Assembly (NCBI RefSeq): GCF_002368295.1
Contig: NZ_AP018248.1
Coordinates: 2,539,977-2,603,976 of the forward strand
Length of the DNA stretch: 64,000 nt
Source: Tolypothrix tenuis PCC 7101
GTDB taxonomy: Bacteria > Cyanobacteriota > Cyanobacteriia > Cyanobacteriales > Nostocaceae
Direction of reading: 5' to 3'
Under the pieces are notes generated by a model, which saw only the letters and a program-made list of their open reading frames with translations, made no database searches and was not told the DNA's origin. How positions within the stretch are numbered: position 1 is the first letter of the stretch; every line of letters starts with the position of its first letter. Below are positions 35,801 to 43,386 of the stretch, piece after piece. The position numbers and the translations under genes are program-made.

Positions 35801-35882
35801 AGTACAAGGTGCACGAGATGCTTTAGCGGAGGCTGAGAAACAAGGGGAAATTTTACGAGATCGCCTGCGTAGTTTAGCATAA
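32874..35882 (+). CDS. valS: Valyl-tRNA synthetase with membrane CAAD domain
   Basis: A 1002-residue class I synthetase. The HIGH motif is HMGH at ~55-58 (PPPNVTGSLHMGH) and KMSKS is KMSKTKGN at ~541. The editing domain contains VATTRPETMLGDTGVAVNP. After the anticodon-binding domain, residues ~830-885 hold two hydrophobic helices (TIGLIIVAIVFIRLAYSVGY and FFEIVGFVYSTWFISRYLLV), which match the CAAD domain added to some aminoacyl-tRNA synthetases in cyanobacteria and known to anchor them in thylakoid membranes. The usual C-terminal coiled coil follows (~930-1002). The CAAD insertion explains a length above the usual ~880-950. No T-box or leader feature seen. Confidence 0.95.
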   Translation: MTATIPNLPSLYEPFSTEAKWQKFWEENQVYKADPNHGGEPYCVVIPPPNVTGSLHMGHAFESALIDVLVRYHRMRGRNTLWLPGTDHASIAVHTMLEKQLKKEGKTRYELGREQFLERAKQWKAESGGFIVNQLRRLGVSVDWTRERFTLDEGLSQAVIEAFTRLYAEGLIYRGEYLVNWCPATQSAVSDVEVENQEVNGNLWHFRYPLTDGSGYVEVATTRPETMLGDTGVAVNPSDERYKHLIGKTITLPIMQREIPIIGDEFVDPTFGTGCVKVTPAHDPNDFEMGKRHNLPFINILNKDGTLNANAGEFQGQDRFVARKNVVARLEADGFLVKVEDYKHTVPYSDRGKVPIEPLLSTQWFVKIRPLADQALEFLDQQNSPEFVPQRWTKVYRDWLVKLKDWCISRQLWWGHQIPAWYAVSETNGQIADNTPFVVAKSAEEAWEKAKSQFGENVQLKQDPDVLDTWFSSGLWPFSTLGWPQETQDLATYYPTTTLVTGFDIIFFWVARMTMMAGHFTGKMPFNDVYIHGLVLDEKGQKMSKTKGNGIDPLLLIDKYGTDALRYTLVKEVVGAGQDIRLEYDRKKDESPSVEASRNFANKLWNAARFVMMNLDGQTPNQLGQPIAAELSDRWILSRYHQVIKQTINYIDNYGLGEAAKGLYEFIWGDFCDWYIELVKSRLQQNADPASRRVAQQILAHILEGILKLLHPFMPHITEEIWQTLTQQPADSRQTLSLQPYPQPDSNLINPDIETEFELLIETIRTIRNLRAEADIKPGAKVTANLQSENARERQIINSGQVYIKDLAKVETLTINDKENKQAVVEKTPLKGLKTIGLIIVAIVFIRLAYSVGYAIDRVPLFGTFFEIVGFVYSTWFISRYLLVAEARQKFWEKFFPPATDNQHSPATELQPEASENAIAGVVGTVQVVIPLKGVVDIEVLRAKLEKSLNKVEAEAQSLRGRLSNAKFVDKAPKDVVQGARDALAEAEKQGEILRDRLRSLA

Positions 35883-35891
35883 CTGCAATAA

Positions 35892-35926
35892 AGTAATGGG
35901 TAATTTTTTTCAACTTACCCATTACT
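35892..35926. terminator. Hairpin after valS
   Basis: AGTAATGGGTAA (35892-35903) pairs perfectly with TTACCCATTACT (35915-35926), with an 11-base loop starting with seven T residues. No T-run follows the stem, so its role as terminator is uncertain. Confidence 0.45.
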
Positions 35927-35943
35927 ATTGAAAAAACCCCAGA

Positions 35944-35978
35944 AAATCAAAAATCAAAAATCAAAAATCAAAAATTAA
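35944..35978. repeat. AAAAATC heptamer repeat
   Basis: About four to five AAAAATC units lie immediately upstream of the next gene, so they fall in its 5' leader. Confidence 0.75.
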
Positions 35979-36012
35979 TTTTGAATTTTTGAATTGGAGC
36001 CAAGCGACAGTC

Positions 36013-36456
36013 ATGCGATATCTAGCCCAGGTAAACAAAAACGAATTTTTAGAACAGTATCAGTTGCGCTTATTGGCCCGTCAAGAAGCCGAAAATCTAT
36101 GGGCACTTATCCCTGAAGAGGCGGTGATTCTTTTAGGAAAGGGAAACGCCATGAGCGAGAAATTGCTGGTGTTGGTGGAACTTTCATCTACAGGCGATAT
36201 TGAAAGATTAGAAGATGCCACTAGCTGGGTACTATATTTGGTACAAGCTTACCTTTCTACTGGTGTGACTCCAGATTTTTTACAACAGGAAACCGAACGC
36301 GCAGAACATTGGCGACAAGCCCTAACCTTGCAAAATCAAGATTTAGCCCGTCGTTCCTTGGAATTGGAAGCCCGCCGCGAACAAATTCAAGCTTTAGAAG
36401 AAAGTATTAAAAAAGACAGGAATGGCTCTCATAAAGAAGAGCAGGGTGATTCCTAG
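36013..36456 (+). CDS. Conserved cyanobacterial hypothetical protein
   Basis: A 147-residue protein, mostly helical and strongly charged. The core YLAQVNKNEFLEQYQLRLLARQEAENLW leads to a central region, LEDATSWVLYLVQAYLSTG (~70-88), and a long coiled-coil tail (~95-140, QNQDLARRSLELEARREQIQALEESIKK). I recall similar proteins only from cyanobacteria. The ATG at 36013 is chosen; an in-frame TTG at 35989 overlaps the repeat tract. It follows valS by 130 bp and could be co-transcribed with it. Function unknown. Confidence 0.65.
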   Translation: MRYLAQVNKNEFLEQYQLRLLARQEAENLWALIPEEAVILLGKGNAMSEKLLVLVELSSTGDIERLEDATSWVLYLVQAYLSTGVTPDFLQQETERAEHWRQALTLQNQDLARRSLELEARREQIQALEESIKKDRNGSHKEEQGDS

Positions 36457-36679
36457 ATTACCTAAATTAATCACAAGAATGAAAGAGCGCTCGTACTTTA
36501 ATTAAGTTGCGATTTGTGAAATATTTTTTAACTTAATTACTATGCATTCAAGCATAACTTAACCAATAAACAAATACTTCACAAAGCTTCAGCAAATGTA
36601 ATTTGATGGCTTGAGGAAAATCCGAAAAATCAATTATCCAATTTCACCAAATCAAAAGCACTTTCACCTTGCCCCTACT

Positions 36680-36712
36680 CCTCTACCATCAAAATTGATG
36701 GGAGGTTTTTTA
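36680..36712 (+). terminator. Intrinsic terminator
   Basis: CCTC-TA-CCATCAA (36680-36692) pairs with TTGATGG-GAGG (36695-36705), followed by TTTTTTA. It serves plus-strand transcripts from the gene ending at 36456. The remainder of the 318-bp gap shows nothing notable. Confidence 0.7.
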
Positions 36713-36774
36713 TTTAAAATTCCCCTATAGAGAACCTGTTAAAAACCTCTACTTGTTAGCCACTCAGCTTGTCT

Positions 36775-38673
36775 TTAAAACGTAAAAGTAGTACGCAGTA
36801 CACCTACAGTTGTCGTTTCATTTCTACTGTTACCCTCTGGATTAAATAAAACAAACGCACCAGGGGTAATGCTAATATTGTCACTAACTTTAAAGCGATA
36901 ATACGCTTCTAAATGGTAAGGCGTAGCCCGATTTTCGCCTGCTGGGGTAAGTACAGCAGCACCACTAGCATCAGCACGAAAAAGCGGCTGACCAAAAATA
37001 ATACCCGCAGTATTTCCAGCATTGAATAAGTCTCTAAAATGAACTCCTACCATCCAGCTGGTAAAAGTAGTAGCAGCATTGACATTATTAGATGAATCAT
37101 CAACAAATAGTGCTGCACCATAGCCAGAGAAGGCTATTTTGGGAGAAAATTGCCATGTTACCGTACCCCCTACAGAGTTGAGTGTGACTGGTGTTCCCGC
37201 CGCCACACCAGCTAAAGCGCCAATGTCACCACTAATTAATCCGGTACCTAAAATATTGATTTCGTGGTAGCTGTGAGAGTAGTTCAAGCCAATGTCTATA
37301 CTACGGCTAGGCTTGAAAGTTAACTGTGCAGCTATGACATTACTACCACTAAACAAACCAGACCCTAAAGGCGTAGTAGAAACTCCTGGGAGCGCTTCAG
37401 CAGCAGATTTTGCAGGTAAGTTGGCGTTGACGCTACCGTATAAAGCTCTGAAATCCAGATTTGGGGAAATATTAAAAATAAATCCCGCCGCCGATGCTAA
37501 ACCAGAACCCGAAGTTCCACCAGAGACACGTAACACTGGATTTAGGCTAGCAAACCGAGAAATTGACTCTTGTCCCTCACCATAAAAAGGCGTAATAGTG
37601 GGAAAAGCATCAGATGTTTCCGCCGCAGTTCCCGCAAATAAAGTTAATTTATTGCTGACGGGAAAAATATACAGCAATTTATAAAGCTGTAAACTGTTCG
37701 CACTAACACTCGACAAGTCCTTAACGTTCAGCCCAGGAAACTGCGGTTCAAAACTGGTACGCGCACTACTAGAACTCAATATCGGTGAAGCTAATCCCAA
37801 GCTGTTTTGCAAACTACCTTCACCAGTAGCGCCACCTAAAAAATTATGCGCTTGCAAACCTGTAATTAATAAATCTTTACCTGTAAAGCTAGTAGTCAGA
37901 TTTAACCGCACCCTGTTGACTAACATGATATTCGGGTCACTTGTACCAGGAGCGCCACCGCTAGCTCCCACAGCAGCGATAATCGCCTCACCATTGAGTT
38001 TGGTGGTAGTAGAAAACTGATTGGCTTCCAGTTCTGCTGTGCGCGCTTCTAGAGAATCAACTCGACCCCGCAATGTTGCCAATTCTGCAGAAAATTGCTC
38101 TTGCAGCTTTTGCAAGGTGGCTAAATCTTCTTTTTTGACCAAATCAGTAGTTGCAGTAGCGATTAGTTCATTGACTCGTTCTAAACAAGCATTTAAGCCA
38201 GCTGCAAATTCATAGCGAGTCATGGCTCGATTACCGCGATAGGTGCTATTGGGATAACCAGCAATACAACCATAACGCTCAACCAAAGATTGTAGTGCTT
38301 GAAATGCCCAATCAGTTGGTTGCACATCAGAGAGTTGGGATACAGATGTTACTTGATCCAGCGCCTTTGATGGTTGAGATGAATTTTGCGATTGTGCGGT
38401 GATTGATGGTGAAGAATTAGCAGCAGAATTATTATCTAAATCTTCATTGGTTTGGTCTTGATTAGTAGCATCAGCTATTATCAATTTACTAGCAACATTA
38501 TTGGCTGCATTACTATCATGAACATCAATTTCTTGATAGCTACTACCATCCGCTTCCGGGGATAAATTTGTATCTGTGCGCTCTACAATACTCAGCGCTT
38601 TGACGGGTAATAAACCGCATAATACCCATAGCAGACCTGCTCCACCAGCAGAAGCTAGTAGATATCTTTTCAT
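36775..38673 (-). CDS. SLH-domain OprB-family porin
   Basis: A 632-residue outer-membrane protein. It has a signal peptide (MKRYLLASAGGAGLLWVLCG...), an acidic linker and one SLH domain (~113-172: SQLSDVQPTDWAFQALQSLVERYGCIAGYPNSTYRG, then RAMTRYEFAAGLNACL). A coiled coil follows (~175-220, FSAELATLRGRVDSLEARTAELEAN), then an OprB-type beta-barrel to a final Phe (LRTTFTF). In cyanobacteria such porins bind peptidoglycan-linked polymer through SLH and pass small solutes or inorganic ions; several are annotated as iron-uptake porins. The ion passed by this one cannot be read from sequence. It is monocistronic with a long AT-rich upstream region. Confidence 0.9.
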   Translation of the reverse strand: MKRYLLASAGGAGLLWVLCGLLPVKALSIVERTDTNLSPEADGSSYQEIDVHDSNAANNVASKLIIADATNQDQTNEDLDNNSAANSSPSITAQSQNSSQPSKALDQVTSVSQLSDVQPTDWAFQALQSLVERYGCIAGYPNSTYRGNRAMTRYEFAAGLNACLERVNELIATATTDLVKKEDLATLQKLQEQFSAELATLRGRVDSLEARTAELEANQFSTTTKLNGEAIIAAVGASGGAPGTSDPNIMLVNRVRLNLTTSFTGKDLLITGLQAHNFLGGATGEGSLQNSLGLASPILSSSSARTSFEPQFPGLNVKDLSSVSANSLQLYKLLYIFPVSNKLTLFAGTAAETSDAFPTITPFYGEGQESISRFASLNPVLRVSGGTSGSGLASAAGFIFNISPNLDFRALYGSVNANLPAKSAAEALPGVSTTPLGSGLFSGSNVIAAQLTFKPSRSIDIGLNYSHSYHEINILGTGLISGDIGALAGVAAGTPVTLNSVGGTVTWQFSPKIAFSGYGAALFVDDSSNNVNAATTFTSWMVGVHFRDLFNAGNTAGIIFGQPLFRADASGAAVLTPAGENRATPYHLEAYYRFKVSDNISITPGAFVLFNPEGNSRNETTTVGVLRTTFTF

Positions 38674-39206
38674 GATAAGCTCCCAATATATATGAAGTAT
38701 GAAAAATTTAATCGCGATGTTGTAATGCCATTGATAAGTAAATCTAAATTAACAAATACGGTTTGCTAAATCTAAATTTTTTCAGTTCAAATTTTCACTG
38801 AATTGACTTACCAAAGCAGAAGTTTAATCGCAAGTATTAAATTATAGTAAATCCTATTTTCTGAAATAATTAGCAGTCAATACTATTGATAATTTCAATA
38901 ATTACTATTGATGGAATAATATTACAAAAGTGTAGTTCTGTGGTAATGCTTGAGGATTTCAATAGTTGATTTGGGTTGATACTAAACCGTTTAGCTAAGA
39001 GTAAAGCAACTCTGGCAAGACTTATGTTTGTTAATATTTATACTTAAAGACTTAAATAGTACTGATATTTTCAACACTAAATTATTCATCTATCCAGTCC
39101 CATATCTCTCAGTGATGATGTGAGGAAACTCGGACAAACAACTCCGGTTTATCCATCGGCATAGTGGCTAATTAAGAAAAAATTAAGTATACTTTTCTTA
39201 ACGGTT
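38674..39206. other. Divergent intergenic gap
   Basis: AT-rich upstream region shared by the porin (minus) and the dioxygenase (plus). No clear operator, repeat or small frame was found. Confidence 0.4.
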
Positions 39207-39776
39207 ATGAGTGTTTCTGTTATGGCTACTCTATTGCTTGATGACGGTACAATCGAGAGTGATTTAGATGAGATAGTCCGTGAACTTGCTCCACTGGGCA
39301 TTCACTTGAAACACTACGATCCGGGTACATCGCTACTTTTTCCCCATTTAATCGAGCAAGATACTATTACTGAATCGGAGAAGCGCTACATTTTAGAACT
39401 TCATAATAGTGTCTTTGAGTTTCTCCAGCAGGAAAATGGCTATCTCTGGTGTGATTTGCTGAATGTGCATCCAGGTTCGCCTCATTTGGAGACACTAATT
39501 GCAACTTACAACCGTTATCACACCCATACAGCGACTGAACCCATCTATGTTTTGGCGGGAGAGATGATTTTTGGTTTTGTCACACCAGATGGTAAACAGA
39601 TACAGCTTTTAATTGAGTCTCAAGATTATCTTGTAATTCCGGCTGGTGTTGAGCATTGGTGTAGCCCAAATGCTACTTTGAATTTTAAAGCAATACGCTA
39701 TTTTACAACCGCAGAAGGTTGGTTACCTAATTACACTGGTACTCAGTTAAGCGATTCGATGAACAAGCCGCGCTAA
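39207..39776 (+). CDS. mtnD: Acireductone dioxygenase (cupin)
   Basis: A 189-residue cupin enzyme of methionine salvage that oxidises the acireductone from methylthioribose. The metal site is visible: YHTHTATEPIYVLAG gives H-x-H-x3-E, and PAGVEHWC gives the last His. The family's C-terminal KAIRYFTTAEGWLPNYTG is also present. Depending on iron or nickel, the enzyme yields the methionine precursor or an off-pathway product. The start could be 39207 or the ATG at 39222 (MATLLLDDGT), which aligns better with the usual short N-terminus. No other salvage gene is adjacent. Confidence 0.88.
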   Translation: MSVSVMATLLLDDGTIESDLDEIVRELAPLGIHLKHYDPGTSLLFPHLIEQDTITESEKRYILELHNSVFEFLQQENGYLWCDLLNVHPGSPHLETLIATYNRYHTHTATEPIYVLAGEMIFGFVTPDGKQIQLLIESQDYLVIPAGVEHWCSPNATLNFKAIRYFTTAEGWLPNYTGTQLSDSMNKPR

Positions 39777-39919
39777 ATTATTTGTTACAAATTTAACTTA
39801 CTTTCAGTAAGTAGATGCGATTAAACTGAACTATGCAAGGTTTTTAAGGGACAAGGGAAACAGCTTTATCCTTTTGTCCTGCTTAAGATAGTGATGTTGA
39901 GTCGCTGCGATCGCATTTA

Positions 39920-41017
39920 ATGAAAAGAATAGTAGTTGAACAAAGAAGCATTCTAATTGGCTTGGCTGGTAGCCACGGCTATGGATTGAATCGTCCTGAT
40001 TCTGACTTTGATTATCGGGGTATATTTATCGCGCCTAAAAGGTATTATCTGGGATTCGATCGCATAGAACAAAAAGAAAATGGTTGGGATGAACCGGGAA
40101 TATTTTCTTTTTTGGACAATAATAAAGATACTGTGATTTACGAATTACGTAAAATCCTGCAGTTATTAGCTGGAGCTAATCCCAATGTTTTAGAATTGCT
40201 GTGGTTAGGTAACTATCCTGTACTAACTCCAGTTGGCGAACATTTAATTAAACACAAACAACTATTTTTATCTAAAAAAGTAAAACATACATATTCTGGT
40301 TACGCTTTTGCTCAAATTAAAAAGATGGAAACTCATCGCAAGTGGTTATTAAATCCGCCACAAAAGAAACCACTACCATCTGATTTTGGCATAGAAGACG
40401 AATTACCGTTAGTTAAAGATGATTTAAATGCTTTTTTGGAATATCTTTATTTATTAATTCGGGGAAGAATTGAATTTTTAGAAGAAGCTGAACAGTTATA
40501 CCAACTGCTGACAGCAGATATTGATTTTAAAGGAATGCTGAAACAGTATACTTTACCCGATGAAACTCTAGAATATACTCAAAAGCTCACCAATAGCCGT
40601 AAAGATTTTATTCGCTTGCTGCAAAAAAGCCAAAATTATCAAATTGCTTTACGGGAATGGAAAGCCTACTTATCATGGCAAGAAAATAGAAATCCCGCTA
40701 GAGCCGAAATGGAAAGAAAGTCTGGTTTCGACTTGAAGCATGGTATGCACTGCATTAGATTGCTACGCAGTGGCTTAGAAATTTTACAGCAAGGAGAAAT
40801 AATTGTAGATAGAAGAATAGCTGGTGATGTTGATGATTTAAAAGCGATTCTTCAGGGTGAGTATTCTTATGAGCAGGTAATGAAAATGGCGGAGGAATTA
40901 GTATCGAAAATGGAAACTGCTTATACCCAATCAACACTGCGTCATAAACCTGATTTGGAAAGAATTAATGGATTATGTATGGAATTAGTAGAAATGCAAG
41001 GATGGGGTGAAGAGTAA
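39920..41017 (+). CDS. Nucleotidyltransferase-fold protein (YcgL/RlaP-like family)
   Basis: A 365-residue protein with a polymerase-beta-type nucleotidyltransferase start: GLAGSHGYGLNRPDSDFDYRG gives the GS-x(n)-D-x-D metal site (residues ~15-35). The rest is helical, with FDLKHGMHCIRLLRSGLEIL (~270-290), a conserved segment of the DNA polymerase beta superfamily group that includes RlaP-type proteins linked to RNA repair. The substrate is unknown. The gene follows mtnD by 143 bp and is probably independent. A repeat-rich gap lies downstream. Confidence 0.75.
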   Translation: MKRIVVEQRSILIGLAGSHGYGLNRPDSDFDYRGIFIAPKRYYLGFDRIEQKENGWDEPGIFSFLDNNKDTVIYELRKILQLLAGANPNVLELLWLGNYPVLTPVGEHLIKHKQLFLSKKVKHTYSGYAFAQIKKMETHRKWLLNPPQKKPLPSDFGIEDELPLVKDDLNAFLEYLYLLIRGRIEFLEEAEQLYQLLTADIDFKGMLKQYTLPDETLEYTQKLTNSRKDFIRLLQKSQNYQIALREWKAYLSWQENRNPARAEMERKSGFDLKHGMHCIRLLRSGLEILQQGEIIVDRRIAGDVDDLKAILQGEYSYEQVMKMAEELVSKMETAYTQSTLRHKPDLERINGLCMELVEMQGWGEE

Positions 41018-41101
41018 TAAACTTGCAACTAAAAATATAGTATCTCTTTTTTTGGCAGAGGGGCAGGGTGCAGGGTGTAGGGGGGATATATAGTTCATGT
41101 A

Positions 41102-41130
41102 GGATGTGTTACGCTATCGCTAACGCATCC
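41102..41130. repeat. GGATG/CATCC palindrome
   Basis: GGATGTGTTA pairs with TAACGCATCC around the CGCTATCGC centre, with one mismatch. The motif is related to inverted repeats at 8268-8323 and 61100-61154. Confidence 0.6.
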
Positions 41131-41174
41131 ATACCAAAGCTAAATACGATAATTTGTTTTGTGGAAATAGCTTC

Positions 41175-41307
41175 TACCAAATCAAATAATTTTTGCAACA
41201 GGTAAATGCTTTGTGAGGGCACGGCATCCAAAATATTTTGGTATATTCAATTATCTTACTGGTGCCTTGCCCCTACTCATCTGTCGCGTTTTTTCAAAAT
41301 GGTATTA
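41175..41307 (+). mobile_element. MITE-like element, copy 1
   Basis: A ~133-bp non-coding element that starts TACCAAAT and ends AAATGGTATTA. Inside are a second pair of inverted arms (GGGCACGGCATCC with GGTGCCTTGCCC) and a pair around GCAACAG/CTGTCGC. It matches the reverse complement of 60693-60828 over nearly its whole length. Terminal and internal inverted repeats, small size, lack of coding capacity and two copies fit a MITE or similar miniature element. Confidence 0.7.
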
Positions 41308-41595
41308 ATAGATTTTAGGTTTTGGATTTTGAATTATTTAATTGTAGATTAATTCACCTATTTTTTAGACATAAAATATTAACTAAGTGACGTAGGGATG
41401 ATTACCAAGCACAAAATTGTTGTGCACCCACTATATAACTTATTTACTTAAAAATTTTGTGTTCGCGTAGGCTGAAGTCGTCTCAATCTTTATGTATCGA
41501 TGAAAAACTACGCTTTTACAAGTATACTGTAATTAGATGTTATATTATCCTCGGACTATAAGTAATAATCCAGAGTAGTGAGGAATATTTCTGCG

Positions 41596-43065
41596 ATGTC
41601 TGCTAACAAGACAGGCGTAATCTTGAATTGGTTGATAGTTATAACAGTTATATTTGCTCTCTTATTGAGTTTAATTATCTTTGCATTGTCCCAAATTCGA
41701 GGATTGTCTGTTCAACAACAAATAGAATACACAATTCAAGCATTAGCTACTACTGCAATTATTTTCCTAGGATTAGGATTAATCGTTAATGCTTATTATG
41801 GCGCAAAGCGTGCCCAGGCTTTACAAAAAAGTGCGATCGCAGCCGAAAAAAGCGTTGAACTTGGCATTCAAAATGCCAAACTCAGTCAAGATAGGCTGAT
41901 TGCAGAACGCTTTATGACAGCTATTGCACAGTTGGGACATCAAAAAACGGAAACTCGTACAGGTGCAATTTATGCTTTAGAAAGAGTCGCGCAGGAATTT
42001 CCCACAGAACATTGGACAATTATGGAAATCCTCACGGCTTTTATTCGCGAGAATGCTCCCATTGGTGAAGGAGAGCAATTAAGAGAAGAAGATACAGCCG
42101 TCTTAAATTATGAGCAGCAAAAGCGAGAAAATAATCGTACACAGCAATCTGTATCTAACTATCATGATGAGTCACCAAAAATTCGCACAGATATTCAAGT
42201 AGCATTGACAGTCATTGGTAGACGTAATTATTTAGAAGATAAAGTTAATCAAACACTAGATTTACGCAACACAGATATTAGACGCGCAGACTTACTAGGA
42301 GCAAATTTAGAACGGGTAGATTTGCGAGGAGCTAATTTATCTAGTGCAGATTTGCGGGGAGCTAATTTAGCTAATGCTAATTTGAGTAGTGCAAAACTCT
42401 TAAAATCGATTCTTTATGAAGCTAATTTATTCAAAGCTAACCTGCGTGGAGCTAACCTTTCTTGGGTAAACTTGAATCGCGCTAACTTGGCTGGAGCTAA
42501 TCTCCGTGGTGCTAACCTGACAGGTGCAAGTCTACGCGCAGCTAATTTGCAAGGAGCTAACCTTTATAAAGCTAATTTACAACAAGCAACCTTAAAAGTC
42601 GCTAACCTGGCTGGAGCTAAGTTATTTTTAGCTAACTTGCAGGGAGCAAAACTCGGAAAAGCTAACCTGCAATTAACAGGTTTAATTGGAGCGAATCTGC
42701 ATGGCGCAAATTTGAATGGAGCTAATCTTTGTGGTGCTAACCTGAATGCAGCTAAACTCCAGCAGACAGAGATATTTTTTGCCAATCTGTCAGAAGCTAG
42801 TTTAGCGGAAGCTGACTTGTATCAAGCGAATTTGATAGGCGCTAACCTTGCTAAAGCAATGCTCTATGAAGCCAACCTCCACAGCGCCAACCTCATGGGA
42901 GCTAACTTTTTAGACACCAATCTCTGTGATGTCAAACTAGAAGGCGCAATTTTGACAGGTGCAAAAAACTTAGAATTACAACAAATTACACTGGCAGTAG
43001 GCGATCGCACAACCCGCCTCCCAGATTATGTGGAAACTCCAACCCATTGGCGACAATCTGGCTAA
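41596..43065 (+). CDS. Membrane pentapeptide-repeat protein 1
   Basis: A 489-residue protein. Two membrane segments (~10-34 and ~48-68) are followed by a helical region, then a conserved block with ETRTGAIYALERVAQEFP, HWTIMEILTAFIRENAP and DIQVALTVIGRR (~120-215). About 45 pentapeptides of the A(N/D)LxG type follow (~225-465), forming a right-handed quadrilateral beta-helix. The end reads ITLAVGDRTTRLPDYVETPTHW. Start: ATG at 41596 with GAGGAA nine bases upstream, rather than GTG at 41578. The next gene is its paralogue with identical layout. The role is unknown; the soluble part should face the cytoplasm. Confidence 0.88.
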   Translation: MSANKTGVILNWLIVITVIFALLLSLIIFALSQIRGLSVQQQIEYTIQALATTAIIFLGLGLIVNAYYGAKRAQALQKSAIAAEKSVELGIQNAKLSQDRLIAERFMTAIAQLGHQKTETRTGAIYALERVAQEFPTEHWTIMEILTAFIRENAPIGEGEQLREEDTAVLNYEQQKRENNRTQQSVSNYHDESPKIRTDIQVALTVIGRRNYLEDKVNQTLDLRNTDIRRADLLGANLERVDLRGANLSSADLRGANLANANLSSAKLLKSILYEANLFKANLRGANLSWVNLNRANLAGANLRGANLTGASLRAANLQGANLYKANLQQATLKVANLAGAKLFLANLQGAKLGKANLQLTGLIGANLHGANLNGANLCGANLNAAKLQQTEIFFANLSEASLAEADLYQANLIGANLAKAMLYEANLHSANLMGANFLDTNLCDVKLEGAILTGAKNLELQQITLAVGDRTTRLPDYVETPTHWRQSG

Positions 43066-43386
43066 TTTAACATATCATCTATTGCTTATCTGGGTGCATC
43101 TGGCTATTTAAGATTAACAACAGCAGTTTTTACTGCACCAAATTACAACAGTTTTTAATACATTTAATCAATCAATTTAGGGGTTTTAAACTCAATATTC
43201 GGGAAGGTTTGGCTTATGCTTCCCTGTTCTCAATTACCTGTTCCCAACCTGAATCACATCGTCAGTAAATATATAGAGATTTCTTTGATCCCCAATTGAT
43301 TGACTAATTAAGTCAGTGTTTTTACTGTATTAAAAGGTAATAACAAATAATAGTATGGATAAACTAAATTCCACAAGGAGTCAAAG
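43066..43386. other. Gap between the pentapeptide paralogues
   Basis: 321 bp with only a weak GGGAAG/CTTCCC hairpin near 43201-43225. It separates tandem paralogues, so each probably has its own promoter. Confidence 0.4.

Larger units (their letters stand above)
41018..41595. other. Repeat-rich intergenic gap
   Basis: It holds a GGGGCAGGGTGCAGGGTGTA heptamer-like run (41057-41080), a GGATG...CATCC palindrome (41102-41130) and a MITE-like element (41175-41307). The remaining 290 bp, upstream of the pentapeptide gene, shows no further structure. Confidence 0.55.
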
